DNA of 64,000 nucleotides from Streptomyces caelestis (GCF_001279005.1 NZ_LGCN01000154.1:62001-126000), one strand, 5' to 3'. Shown: positions 27,076 to 36,705, numbered from the stretch's first letter. Numbers and translations are program-made. Notes: generated from the sequence alone by a model not told the origin.

Positions 27076-28280
27076 CCACCGTCCACCCGCACCCGGAAGA
27101 ACCCGCGCCGATGACCACCACCCCGTCCCCTTCCCCGGCCCGCCAGATCGTCCCGCCCGAGGACCGGTACGCCACCGAACTCGCCTTCCTCGCCGCGTAC
27201 GACGACGGGCCGCGCCCGCCCGCCTGGCGGCTCAGCCCGCGCGCGGTCGTCACGTTCGTCATGGGCAGCGGGGGCCGGGCCCTGAAGCTCCCCGACGGCG
27301 CCGAGGCGCCCGGCGCAGTCCCGCGGCGCCTGGTGGTCGAGGACAAGTTCGTCGGGGACCGGGCCCTGGTCGAGCGGTGCGTGGTGACCCTCGCCGGCGA
27401 GCGCGGTCTGCTGCTCGTCGGCGAGCCCGGCACCGCCAAGTCGATGCTGTCGGAGCTGCTCTCCGCCGCCGTGTGCGGCACCAGCGGCCTGGTGGTGCAG
27501 GGCACGGCCGGCACCACCGAGGACCAGCTCAAGTACGGCTGGAACTACGCGCTGCTGCTGGCCCAGGGGCCCACCCGGCAGGCGCTCGTGCCGTCCCCCG
27601 TCCTGACCGCCATGTCCCGGGGCGCGATCGCCCGCGTCGAGGAGGTCACCCGATGCCTGCCCGAAGTGCAGGACTCGCTGGTGTCGTTGCTCTCCGAGCG
27701 GCGCATCGCCGTGCCCGAACTGGCCGGCACCGACGACGCGCTGGCGCACGCGGCACCCGGCTTCAACCTCATCGCCACCGCCAACCTCCGCGACAAGGGC
27801 GTCTCCGAGATGTCCGCGGCCCTCAAGCGCCGCTTCAACTTCGAGACGGTCGGCCCCATCGGCGACCTCGACGCCGAGACCGCGCTGGTGCGCGGCCAGG
27901 CGCGGGCGTCCGTGGAGCGCGCCGGGGCGCCGTTCCAGGTCGACGACGCCGTGCTGGAGGCCCTGGTCACCGCCTTCCGGGATCTGCGCGAGGGCCGGTC
28001 GGCGGAGGGCTGGGAGGTGGAACGGCCGTCGACGGTGATGAGCACCGCCGAGGCCGTGTCCGTCGCCGGCGCGCTCGCCCTCGCGGCGGCCTACTTCCCG
28101 GGCGACCGCGACGTCCTCGGACTGCTGCCCGGACACCTGCTCGGCGTGGTCCGCAAGGACGACCCTGCCGACGCCGCCCGGCTGCGCGGCTACTGGGACG
28201 GTCCCGTCCGGCGCCGCGCCGAGCAGGGCTCCGCCACCTGGCGCACCCTGTGGGACCTGCGTACGGTTCTGGAGGGCTGA
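27072..28280 (+). CDS. MoxR-type AAA+ ATPase
   Basis: 402 aa from ATG 27072 in an ATGA overlap; ATG 27111 is an alternative start. Walker A is GEPGTAKS (about 117-124). The Walker B/arginine region is unusual, reading AIARVEEVTRCLPEVQDSLVSLLSERRI in place of a plain LDEI. Sensor 1 is FNLIATANLRDKGVSEMSAALKRRFNFE. This matches the MoxR branch, whose members act with VWA-domain partners as remodelling chaperones, often inserting metals or activating complexes. A VWA domain is encoded by the next gene. Cytoplasmic. Confidence 0.9.
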   Translation: MTTVHPHPEEPAPMTTTPSPSPARQIVPPEDRYATELAFLAAYDDGPRPPAWRLSPRAVVTFVMGSGGRALKLPDGAEAPGAVPRRLVVEDKFVGDRALVERCVVTLAGERGLLLVGEPGTAKSMLSELLSAAVCGTSGLVVQGTAGTTEDQLKYGWNYALLLAQGPTRQALVPSPVLTAMSRGAIARVEEVTRCLPEVQDSLVSLLSERRIAVPELAGTDDALAHAAPGFNLIATANLRDKGVSEMSAALKRRFNFETVGPIGDLDAETALVRGQARASVERAGAPFQVDDAVLEALVTAFRDLREGRSAEGWEVERPSTVMSTAEAVSVAGALALAAAYFPGDRDVLGLLPGHLLGVVRKDDPADAARLRGYWDGPVRRRAEQGSATWRTLWDLRTVLEG

Positions 28281-28285
28281 CGGCC

Positions 28286-31200
28286 GTGTCCCTCTCCCGC
28301 AGGGCGGCCCCGCAGGGCCCGCCCGTCCCGCCCGACGAGGCGCTCGCCGCCCTCACCGGCCCGTCCGCGCCCTACCTCGTCGGGGTACGGCACCACGCGC
28401 CCTCCCTGGCCGCCGCCCTGCCCGCGCTGCTGGACGACGCGGAGCCGCAGGTGCTGCTCGTCGAACTGCCCGCGGAGATGCAGCAGTGGCTGCCCTGGCT
28501 GGGACACGAGGAGACACGGGCCCCGGTGGCGCTCGCCGCCGCCCCCGGCGAGGGCGGCGACGGGGGACCGGCGTTCTACCCGTTCGCCGACTTCTCGCCC
28601 GAACTGGCCGCCGTGCGCTGGGCCGCCCGGCACGGCGTGCCGGTGGTCGCCTGCGACCTGCCGCTCGCCGACCGGGCCTGGACCGACGGGCGCCGGGCCG
28701 CGGGGACGGGGTCCGGCGGACCCGGTCTCGCCACCGCGCTGCGGACCCGGCTGACGGGCCGCCCCGGCGACGACCTCTGGGACCGGCTCGTCGAGACGTG
28801 CGCCCCCGGCTCCCCGCCCGAGGCCCTGCGCCGGGCCGCCCTGCTCACCGGGTGGGCCCTGCGCGAGGACGCGGCCGCCTCGGGCGGCGTACCGGAGCTG
28901 GACCTGCGGCGCGAGCGCTGGATGCGGGCCCGGCTGGCCGAGGCCACCGCACGGGGCGAGCGGGCCGCCGTGGTGGTCGGCGCCTTCCACGCCCCGGCGC
29001 TGCTGCGGCGGGACACGGGGGAGGAGGACACGACGGCCACGGACGACGCGCGACGGCCCGTGTGGAACACCTCCCTGATCCCGTACACCTACGCCCTCCT
29101 CGACGAGCGGTCCGGCTACCCGGCGGGCATCCGGGACCCGGAGTGGCAGGACATGGTCCTGCGCGCGGCGGGCGACCCGGCCGCGCTGGAGGAGGCGCTG
29201 ACCCGGGCGGCCGTACGCGTCTGCGCCGAACTGAGGAGCCTCGGCCACCCCTCGGGACCGGCCGACGCCCGGGAGATCAGCCGGCTCGCCTCCGACCTCG
29301 CCCGGCTGCGCGGCCTGCCCGCGTCGGGCCGCGGCGAACTGGTCGAAGCCGTCCAGACGGTGCTCGCGCAGGGCGAGCCGTACGGGCGCGGCCGAGCCGT
29401 GGCACGGGCGATGGAGCGCGTGCTCGTCGGCACGCGCACCGGGCGTCCCGCCCCAGGGGCACCGCGCAGCGGACTCGTCCCCGCGGTCGAGGCCGAGCTG
29501 GCCCGGCTCGGCCTGCCCGGCCCGGAGACGGGCGGCCCCGGCCCCGCGCGGGACCTGCGGCTCGACCCGCTGCGGTCCGACCTCGACCGGCGCCGTGAAC
29601 TGCTGCTGCGCCGGCTGACGGTGTGCGGCGTGCCCTACGGGGAGGCCAAGGAGGTCGTCGGCGCGGGCGGCGCCGAGGCCCTCACCTCCCGCTGGGAGGT
29701 GCGCTGGACCCCCGCCACGGCGGCCGTGCTGACCGCGGCCGGAGTACGCGGAGTCACCCCCGCACAGGCCGCCGAAGGAGTCCTGCGCGAACGGCGGCGC
29801 CAGGAGCGCGACGAGGGCGGGCCGACCGCCGCGCAGGCTCTCGAAGGGCTCGAACGGGCGGCGGAGTGCGGCCTGAGCGGGCTCGCGGACGAACGGCTCG
29901 GCGACATCGCCGACGTCCTGCCCCAGGCCGGCACCCTGCCGGAGCTCCTCGCCGGGCTGTCCCTGCTCGACCGGCTGCGGGCCGGTCATGTCCCGGGGCT
30001 CCCCGCCGAGCCGGACCGCGCGCCCCGGGCGGCCGCCGCCGCGGAGCTGCTCACGGCGGCGGCGGTGCGGCAGGTCGACGGACTGACCGGGTCCGAGGAC
30101 CCCGCCGACGCCCACGCCCTGCTTGAACTCTCCCACCGGGCCGACCTGTCGGGCGGCATCCGGCTCGCCGGCGCCCTGCACCGCCTGTCCGCCGGCGGCT
30201 CCCCGCTGATGCGCGGTGCCGCCGGGGCCGTACGCGTCCTGCTCGGACACGAGGAAGCACGGGTCTTCGGCGACCGCGTGGCCTCCTGGGTCGACGGGGC
30301 CACCGACCCCGGCTCCCGCGCCGCCCTCACCGCCCGGCTCGGCGGACTGCTGACCGCCGCCGGCCCCCTGCTGGAGGCGGCGGCGCCCGCGCTGGAGCCC
30401 CTGCTCACCCGGGTGACCGAGCTGCCCGACCGGGCGTTCCTCGACCGGCTCCCCGCGCTGCGCGGCGGCTTCGACACCCTGAGCCCCGCGGCCCGCGACC
30501 GCCTCCTCGCGGCCGTCGAGGAGCGTCTCGGCGCCGCGCGCGTCGCCGACACGGACGGCGTCGCCCCGGCCACGCTCGCCACCTGGACCGAAGCGGACTA
30601 CGCGGCCCGCGGGGCCCTGCGGTCGCTGGGCCTGCTGCCCCCACCGGGCGGCGGTCCGCCGCAGGGCGCGCCGGAGCGCCCGGAGAGCGGGGCTCCGGCG
30701 GCCGCCGAGGAGCACCTCCTCGCCCCCGCCGACCGCTGGCGCCTCCTCCTCGGCCGCCGCGCCGACCGGCTGCCGCCGTCCGCCGCGCCGCTCGCCACCG
30801 CGCTGGACGAGCTGTACGGCAGCGGACGCGGCGAAGGCAGCCGGGGGGACCTCACGGGCCCGGGAACCGGCGGAGGACGCCAGGCGCCGTACCCCGGAGT
30901 GCGGGAGTGGTCCGAGGAACTGGCCGCGCTGTTCGGGCCGGGCATCCGGGAGGAAGTGCTGGCGACCGCCGCCGCGTCGGGCCGCGGGGACGTCCTCGCC
31001 GAGCTGGACGCGGACAGCGTACGGCCCTCGGTGGACCTGCTGCGCACCGTCCTGCGGCACGCGGGCGGACTGCCCGAGGCCCGGCTGGCCGCACTGCGCC
31101 CGCTGGTACGGCGGCTGGTCGACGCGCTGACCCGTCAGCTGGCCACCCGGCTGCGCCCCGCCCTGCACGGCGCCGCCCTGCCCCGCCCCGGCAGACGGCC

Positions 31201-31822
31201 CGGCGGCGGCCTGGACCTGCCCCGCACCCTGCGGGCCAACCTGGCGACCGCGCGCCGCGCCCCGGACGGCACGGTGCGGGTGATCCCCGAGCACCCGGTG
31301 TTCCGCACCCGGGGACGCCGGGCCGCCGACTGGCGGCTGATCCTGGTCACGGATGTGTCGGGGTCCATGGAGGCGTCCACGGTGTGGGCCGCGCTGACCG
31401 CCTCCGTCCTGGCGGGGGTGCCGACCCTCTCCACCCACTTCCTGGCGTTCTCCACGGAGGTCGTCGACCTCACCGGGCACGTGGACGACCCGTTGTCGCT
31501 GCTGCTGGAGGTCAGCGTGGGCGGCGGCACCCACATCGCCGCCGGCCTGCGGCACGCGCGCGAGCTCGTCACCGTGCCGTCGCGCACGCTCGTCGTGGTC
31601 GTCAGCGACTTCGAGGAGGGCTACCCGCTCGGCGGTCTGCTCGCCGAGGTCCGCGCACTGGTCTCGGCCGGCTGCCACGTCCTGGGCTGCGCGAGCCTCG
31701 ACGACACGGGCCGGCCCCGCTACTCCACGGGGGTCGCCGGCCGGCTCGTCGCCGCCGGCATGCCCGTCGCCGCCCTCAGCCCGCTCGAACTCGCCCGCTG
31801 GGTAGGGGAGAAGATCACATGA
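28286..31822 (+). CDS. DUF5682-like region fused to a VWA domain
   Basis: 1178 aa from GTG 28286, six nt after the MoxR stop, with GGAGGG upstream. The N-terminal about 800 residues begin PYLVGVRHHAPSLAAALPALLDDAEPQVLLVELPAEMQQWLPWL and FYPFADFSPELAAVRWAARHGVPVVACDLPL, fitting the DUF5682 family. A linker (about 790-840) leads to a C-terminal VWA domain with a full MIDAS: DVSGS (D1023), GGGTHIAAGL and VVSDFEEG. From memory these two parts are usually separate genes in related clusters, so this looks like a fusion. The VWA part probably binds the MoxR ring through a metal-dependent contact. Confidence 0.85.
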   Translation: MSLSRRAAPQGPPVPPDEALAALTGPSAPYLVGVRHHAPSLAAALPALLDDAEPQVLLVELPAEMQQWLPWLGHEETRAPVALAAAPGEGGDGGPAFYPFADFSPELAAVRWAARHGVPVVACDLPLADRAWTDGRRAAGTGSGGPGLATALRTRLTGRPGDDLWDRLVETCAPGSPPEALRRAALLTGWALREDAAASGGVPELDLRRERWMRARLAEATARGERAAVVVGAFHAPALLRRDTGEEDTTATDDARRPVWNTSLIPYTYALLDERSGYPAGIRDPEWQDMVLRAAGDPAALEEALTRAAVRVCAELRSLGHPSGPADAREISRLASDLARLRGLPASGRGELVEAVQTVLAQGEPYGRGRAVARAMERVLVGTRTGRPAPGAPRSGLVPAVEAELARLGLPGPETGGPGPARDLRLDPLRSDLDRRRELLLRRLTVCGVPYGEAKEVVGAGGAEALTSRWEVRWTPATAAVLTAAGVRGVTPAQAAEGVLRERRRQERDEGGPTAAQALEGLERAAECGLSGLADERLGDIADVLPQAGTLPELLAGLSLLDRLRAGHVPGLPAEPDRAPRAAAAAELLTAAAVRQVDGLTGSEDPADAHALLELSHRADLSGGIRLAGALHRLSAGGSPLMRGAAGAVRVLLGHEEARVFGDRVASWVDGATDPGSRAALTARLGGLLTAAGPLLEAAAPALEPLLTRVTELPDRAFLDRLPALRGGFDTLSPAARDRLLAAVEERLGAARVADTDGVAPATLATWTEADYAARGALRSLGLLPPPGGGPPQGAPERPESGAPAAAEEHLLAPADRWRLLLGRRADRLPPSAAPLATALDELYGSGRGEGSRGDLTGPGTGGGRQAPYPGVREWSEELAALFGPGIREEVLATAAASGRGDVLAELDADSVRPSVDLLRTVLRHAGGLPEARLAALRPLVRRLVDALTRQLATRLRPALHGAALPRPGRRPGGGLDLPRTLRANLATARRAPDGTVRVIPEHPVFRTRGRRAADWRLILVTDVSGSMEASTVWAALTASVLAGVPTLSTHFLAFSTEVVDLTGHVDDPLSLLLEVSVGGGTHIAAGLRHARELVTVPSRTLVVVVSDFEEGYPLGGLLAEVRALVSAGCHVLGCASLDDTGRPRYSTGVAGRLVAAGMPVAALSPLELARWVGEKIT

Positions 31823-33576
31823 GCCCGGACCTGCCTCCGGTCGTCCCGTCCGTCACCGCCGACCTCGTCGCGGCGCTCTCGCCCCGGCTCCGCAAACGGC
31901 TGGACGCGGGCGTGACCAAGCTCCTGGCGCGTCCGGCCGTCCGGGAGGGCGACACCGTGCGGATCGCCGTCGACGACGAGACCGACGTCGTCCTGCGAGC
32001 GCCCGGCGGGACGGTGACCGACGCGGACGCGATCCGCTGCGGATGCCTGCTGGCCCCCGACTGTCTGCACCGCGCGGCGGCGGCCTCGGCCGCGCCGGTC
32101 GCCGAGGAGGCCCCGGCCTCCGCCGAGGTCACGGAGACGGCGGGGGAGACGGGGACGGCGCCGACGGAGCCCGACGCCGCCACCGCGGAGCAACGCGCCG
32201 CGGCCCGGGCGGTGTTCGACGCGGCCGCGGCCGTCCTGGAGGCCGGCGCGGACGGCGCTGGCGCCGTGCTCCAGGCGGAGCTCCTGCACGCCGCGCACAC
32301 CGCCCGCCTCGCCGGTCTCCCACGGGCCTCGGCCGCGGCGGTCTCCGTGGTGAGCGGGGTGCGCGCGGCCCGCTCCGGCGACCCCGGACACCGCCTCACC
32401 GACCTCGCCGGCGCGCTGGCCGCCGTCCTGGGCGTCGCCCACCGCCTCCCGCACGCCACCGGCCCGGACCTGGGCGAACTGCGCGGCACGGTCCGGCAGC
32501 CGTACCGCCCGGACGGCTCCCTGCGGCTGTACGGGCTCTTCTCCGAGCCCGTCCTCACCGCGACCGGGTACGCGGGCGCGGTCACCTGGACCGCCGACGC
32601 GGACGGGCGTCTGTACACGGTCTCGGACGTGGCGCCGGGCGGGCCCGCCCGGGCGACCGGCGCCGCCGACCGGACCGTGCGGATCGGCGACACCGCCCTG
32701 ACCCACCGGGAACTGTCGCGCGCGGGACTCGCCGTGTCCGGGGCCACCGTCTCCCCGACGGGCCGTCTCGGCGCGGGGGCGGGGGTGCGGGCGGTCCGCG
32801 CGTCCGGCGCCGCCTGGCGCGCGGACCCGCTGGACCGGCTGTGGGCGGTGCCCGCCGCCGAGCAGGTGGCCCGGGCGCTGAACGGCGGACAGGACCTGCT
32901 GTTCCTGGAGGTGACCCTCGCGGGCACGGTGCGGGAGACGACGGGCGACTGTCTGCTGGCCGACTGCGCGGGCCTGCCCCTGCGGCTGGCCACCGCCCAC
33001 GACGATCCCGCACTCCCCTGCCGCGACAACCTCCGTCTGCTCGCCGCCGCCGGGGGCAGCCGGCTGCGGGTCGTCGCGCGCCTGGCACCGGGCCCGTACC
33101 CCCGCGCCCTGCTGCTCGCCACCGAGCACCCCACCGATCCCGGCGCCCGGGTGGACCTCGGCCTGGACCGCCTCCAGCGCGCGGACCTGCCCGCCGGCGC
33201 GGTCGCGCCACCCGCGCGGACCGTCCCCACCGGGGACGAGGCCCCGCTGCACCTGCTGCGCCGCCGCGTCCACCAGGCGGTGCCGGGAGGCCGCCGTGTC
33301 CTCGCCCTCGCCGGGAACCGGCCGGGCGACGGCACCCGGCTGCGCCGTCTCGGCCTGGCCACGGCGGGCGATCTCCTCGACGACCTCCACGCCGCCGCCG
33401 CGGACCGCTCCCGCGACCCCTTCGGCCGCCTGCTCCCGGCCGACACCGGCCGCTTCGCCCGGGCCTGGCTCGCCGCCGCCGTCTACACCGACGAGGTCGA
33501 GCGGGCACTGTGCGCGGCCGCCTGGGGAGCCGCCGTGAACGAGGCGGCCCCTGCGGCGGCTCCCGGCGCCTCCTGA
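31819..33576 (+). CDS. SWIM zinc-finger protein
   Basis: 585 aa from ATG 31819, overlapping the VWA stop as ATGA. A SWIM finger CxCx5CxH lies at residues 74-84 (RCGCLLAPDCLHR). It is followed by a Glu/Thr/Ala-rich linker and a long domain with beta-rich blocks (LRLYGLFSEPVLTATGYAGAVTWTADADGRLYTVSDV). No membrane segment. SWIM fingers bind DNA or proteins. In the E. coli yeh cluster a SWIM protein (YehQ) also accompanies AAA and VWA proteins, so the pairing is not accidental. Last gene of the operon; a hairpin follows. Confidence 0.85.
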   Translation: MSPDLPPVVPSVTADLVAALSPRLRKRLDAGVTKLLARPAVREGDTVRIAVDDETDVVLRAPGGTVTDADAIRCGCLLAPDCLHRAAAASAAPVAEEAPASAEVTETAGETGTAPTEPDAATAEQRAAARAVFDAAAAVLEAGADGAGAVLQAELLHAAHTARLAGLPRASAAAVSVVSGVRAARSGDPGHRLTDLAGALAAVLGVAHRLPHATGPDLGELRGTVRQPYRPDGSLRLYGLFSEPVLTATGYAGAVTWTADADGRLYTVSDVAPGGPARATGAADRTVRIGDTALTHRELSRAGLAVSGATVSPTGRLGAGAGVRAVRASGAAWRADPLDRLWAVPAAEQVARALNGGQDLLFLEVTLAGTVRETTGDCLLADCAGLPLRLATAHDDPALPCRDNLRLLAAAGGSRLRVVARLAPGPYPRALLLATEHPTDPGARVDLGLDRLQRADLPAGAVAPPARTVPTGDEAPLHLLRRRVHQAVPGGRRVLALAGNRPGDGTRLRRLGLATAGDLLDDLHAAAADRSRDPFGRLLPADTGRFARAWLAAAVYTDEVERALCAAAWGAAVNEAAPAAAPGAS

Positions 33577-33621
33577 CGCTCCTCGAAAGGACCGCTCGAC
33601 GCCGTCCCCGTCGTCGTCCGT

Positions 33622-33645
33622 CGCCCCCGGGCCCGCACGGGGGCG
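33622..33645 (+). terminator. Terminator-like hairpin after the MoxR-VWA operon
   Basis: CGCCCCCG (33622-33629) and CGGGGGCG (33638-33645) form an eight-pair stem 45 nt after the SWIM gene stop. No T-run. Confidence 0.5.
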
Positions 33646-33821
33646 TCATCGGCACGGTCCCGCGGCCCGGCCCGAGGACCCGGTCGGGATCGGGCCGGCC
33701 CGGCCGCCGACGCCCTCGCCCGGCAGCGGCACCGGAATCCCGGGTGGGGTCACGGTGACCGTGGACGAGATCCACCCGCACGTCCCGAACCGCTCAGGAC
33801 CGTGGACCGCCGGACGAGTCG

Positions 33822-34331
33822 TCAGGCGGCCTGGTGGACCACGAGCTTGAACTCCGCCAGGACGATGTTCCGCGCCACACTGTCGTCATGGGTGGCGCGC
33901 ACGGCGAGCGGGACGGCCGGGTCGACGAAGACGCCCCAGTGCTTCGTCCAGCACTGCATGCCGGGACTCGGCGGCCGGTGCTCCGTCGCCGTGGTGTCGT
34001 CGGGCGTCGGAGTGAGGCCGAGCGGGTCCCGGACGAACTGGTCCCGCAGTTCGTCGTAGTTCCCGGCCTCCCACTGGATCATCGCGTACAGGACGCCCCA
34101 GCCGGCCGTGCTGGGCCATATCAGCCCGGACCGGGCGTCCGAGTCCCAGTTCGTGACCACGTACCCGTCCGGCTGGTTCACCTGGTGCATGGAGAACCGG
34201 TCGGTGGACTCCGCGGCCCCGAAGGGGAAGCGAATGACCGTGTAGGGGCTGTTGGCCGGGACCGACTGCGGAGTGTCCCGCTTCAGGGAACACACCTGCA
34301 CTCCGGGCGAAGCCGTCGCGTCGATGGGCAT
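33822..34331 (-). CDS. Hypothetical protein
   Basis: 169 aa from ATG 34331; the ribosome site is weak (CGGGGC). The longer frame to 34478 adds an Arg/Gly/Pro-rich leader that does not look coded. Sequence is protein-like, with PYTVIRFPFGAAESTDRFSMHQV, GYVVTNWDSDARSGLIWPSTAGWGVLYAMIQWEAG and VRATHDDSVARNIVLAEFKLVVHQAA. The many Trp and alternating hydrophobics suggest a beta-sandwich. No signal peptide, membrane segment or known motif. Not recognised. Confidence 0.6.
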   Translation of the reverse strand: MPIDATASPGVQVCSLKRDTPQSVPANSPYTVIRFPFGAAESTDRFSMHQVNQPDGYVVTNWDSDARSGLIWPSTAGWGVLYAMIQWEAGNYDELRDQFVRDPLGLTPTPDDTTATEHRPPSPGMQCWTKHWGVFVDPAVPLAVRATHDDSVARNIVLAEFKLVVHQAA

Positions 34332-34511
34332 GCCCCGAATCTGCCCGTCACCGGGCGATTCGATGCGGCCTGGCCGGGAACGGGCCGTGTGGGCGTAAAC
34401 CTGGTATGTCGGACGACCCGCTCCGCCTCCCCGGCGCGGACCGGGACGCGCGGCGCCGGCGAAGGATACCGGCCTCACGACGTGGGCCTTCGGCGGCGCC
34501 CGCCGGTGAGC

Positions 34512-35603
34512 TCACCGGCGTGCGGCGCGGTTGTGGCGGACGGAGGAGGAGAACGACGCGCTGATGAACGCGACGCCGATGAGGCCGGTGACGATGTCGT
34601 TGATCTCGTAGCGGATGCTGACGAGGAGGATGAGGGCGAGCGCGCCGATGGCGTAGTGCGCGCCGTGCTCCAGGTAGACGTAGTCGTCGAGGGTGCCCTG
34701 GCGGACCAGATAGACCGTCAGGGACCGGACGTACATGGCGCCGATGCCCAGGCCCAGCGCCATCAGGACGATGTCGTTGGTGATGGCGAACGCGCCGATG
34801 ACGCCGTCGAAGGAGAAGGACGCGTCCAGGACCTCCAGGTAGAGGAAGGTGAAGAAGGCGGCCCTGCCCGCCAGGGCGACCGCGGGTCGCCCCGTCCCGG
34901 CGTCCTCGGAGTGCTGCCCGGCGTGCCCCCCGGCCTCCTCGTCGGCCAGCCTGCGCTCGAAGAAGTCGGAGAGTCCGCTCACGATCAGATAGGTGATCAG
35001 GCCCGCGATGCCCGAGACGAGAACCGTCTGGGCCTTGTCGGCGTGACCGCCGCCGTGCTGGTGGGCGTGGACGGCGAACGTCGTGGCGGTGACGAGGAGG
35101 ACCCCGAGGGCGACGCAGACCGACAGCATGTCGATCCGGCCGAGCCTGGCCAGCGGCCGTTCGACCGGGCCGAGCCACTTGGTCTCGCGGTCCTCCAGGA
35201 CGAAGTCGAGGAAGATCATCAACAGGAACATCCCGCCGAACGCGGCGATCGACGGGTGCGCGTCGGTGACGAGTTCCTGATAGCGGGCCTTGTCGGTGAG
35301 CGCGAGGTGGACGGCCTGGGGCGGGGAGAGCCGGGCGGTGACGGAGACGATGACGACGGGGAAGAGCAACCGCATGCCGAAGACGGCGATCAGAATGCCG
35401 ACGGTGAGGAAGATCCTCTGCCAGAAGGCGTTGAGCTTCTTGAGGATGCCGGCGTTGATCACCGCGTTGTCGAAGGACAGCGACACCTCCAGAACGGCGA
35501 GGACGGCGACCAGCCCCAGCGCCGTCCAGCCGTCGTACAGCACTCCGGCGACCAGGCCGAGGCCCGTGACGGCGAAGGCCCAGCGGAACGTCTTCAACAG
35601 CAC
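34512..35603 (-). CDS. DUF475/TerC-like integral membrane protein
   Basis: 363 aa with GTG start at 35603 behind GGGGAG. About eight to nine membrane segments. The signature LEVSLSFDNAVINAGILKKLN and its partner LEVLDASFSFDGVIGAFAITNDIVLMALGLGIGAMYVRS identify the TerC-like DUF475 family, where paired acidic residues in membrane helices are thought to bind divalent metal. A His-rich loop (HAHQHGGGH) lies between the halves, consistent with metal handling. Family members occur near tellurite/stress (Ter) genes, but no ter genes are seen here. Confidence 0.85.
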   Translation of the reverse strand: MLLKTFRWAFAVTGLGLVAGVLYDGWTALGLVAVLAVLEVSLSFDNAVINAGILKKLNAFWQRIFLTVGILIAVFGMRLLFPVVIVSVTARLSPPQAVHLALTDKARYQELVTDAHPSIAAFGGMFLLMIFLDFVLEDRETKWLGPVERPLARLGRIDMLSVCVALGVLLVTATTFAVHAHQHGGGHADKAQTVLVSGIAGLITYLIVSGLSDFFERRLADEEAGGHAGQHSEDAGTGRPAVALAGRAAFFTFLYLEVLDASFSFDGVIGAFAITNDIVLMALGLGIGAMYVRSLTVYLVRQGTLDDYVYLEHGAHYAIGALALILLVSIRYEINDIVTGLIGVAFISASFSSSVRHNRAARR

Positions 35604-35742
35604 GCGGCACTCCCCACTCTCTCGTCGCGCTCGTCGCCGGAGGACGGGCCCCGTTCCAGTGCCCCTCTCGGTGATGTCTACTACGCCGGTGCCGCGGAAA
35701 GGCGGCCGACACCGCGCGAGTGGTCCGTCGACCGCACGCGGA

Positions 35743-36705
35743 TCACCCCGCGACGTCCAGTACGAGCTTGCCGCGGGTGCGGTTGGTCTCGCCCCGACGG
35801 TGCGCCTCGGCGGCCTGCTCCAGCGCGAAGACGTGCTCGACCGCCACCCGGACCGCTCCGGAGTCGACCAGACCGGCGATGGCGGTCAGGGCCGCGCCGT
35901 CCGGCTCGACCAGAAGCGGACTGGTGCGCACCCCGGCCCGGCCGGCCGCGGCGGCGAGCGCCGGGGAGACACCGCCCGGGACGGAGACGACCAGGCCGCC
36001 GGGCCGGGTCACCGCGACCGACCGCACGTCGGTGGCGTCCAGGCCGCCGATCAGGTCGATGACGACGTCGACCCCGCCGGTCGCCTCCTCGAACCGCTGC
36101 CGGGTGTAGTCGATCGTCTCGTCGGCGCCCAGCTCCTCGAGCCAGGCGTGCCGGGACTCACGGGCGGTCGCGACCACTTCGGCGCCCAGGTGCCGGGCCA
36201 TCTGCACCGCCAGATGCCCCACACCGCCGGCCGCGGCGTGCACCAGTACCCGCTGACCGGCCCGGACACCCGCGGTGTCGACCAGCGCGTGCCACGCGGT
36301 CAGCGCCGCGAGGGGCAGGGCGGCGGCCTCGGCGTGCCCGATCGAGGCGGGCTTGCGCGCGAACTGACGGGACGGCGCCGTCACGTACTCGGCGTAACCA
36401 CCGGCCGGGCGCGGGAACCAGGGCATCGCGTACACCTCGTCACCGGGCGCGAGCGTGGTGACGCCGAAACCGACCTCCTCGACGACCCCGGAGACGTCCC
36501 AGCCCAAAATCAACGGCAGCCTCTGCAGTCCCGCCATGCCCTGTCCCGCGCGGGTCTTCCAGTCCACCGGGTTGATCCCGGCGGCGTGCACCCGCACCAG
36601 CACCTCGGTCGGCAGCGGTTCGGGCCGCGCGACCCGCCCGACGGTCAGCACCTCCGGCCCGCCGAACCCGCTGAGGGTGACGGCCCGCATGGTGTGCTCG
36701 CTCAT
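35743..36705 (-). CDS. NADP-dependent quinone-type oxidoreductase (zinc-free MDR family)
   Basis: 320 aa from ATG 36705 with GAGGAG upstream. Medium-chain dehydrogenase/reductase lacking the zinc-binding Cys residues: substrate domain MRAVTLSGFGGPEVLTVG to GINPVDWKTRAG, then the Rossmann motif VLVHAAAGGVGHLAVQMARHLGAEVVATA. Reduces quinones or alpha/beta-unsaturated carbonyls with NADPH. It is divergent from a GlxA-type regulator 125 nt away, which is likely to control it. Confidence 0.88.
   Translation of the reverse strand: MSEHTMRAVTLSGFGGPEVLTVGRVARPEPLPTEVLVRVHAAGINPVDWKTRAGQGMAGLQRLPLILGWDVSGVVEEVGFGVTTLAPGDEVYAMPWFPRPAGGYAEYVTAPSRQFARKPASIGHAEAAALPLAALTAWHALVDTAGVRAGQRVLVHAAAGGVGHLAVQMARHLGAEVVATARESRHAWLEELGADETIDYTRQRFEEATGGVDVVIDLIGGLDATDVRSVAVTRPGGLVVSVPGGVSPALAAAAGRAGVRTSPLLVEPDGAALTAIAGLVDSGAVRVAVEHVFALEQAAEAHRRGETNRTRGKLVLDVAG

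Noticed and set aside
28190..31678. 1162-codon minus-strand frame opposite the VWA gene
   Set aside because: Shadow composition; the plus strand holds a complete MIDAS motif.
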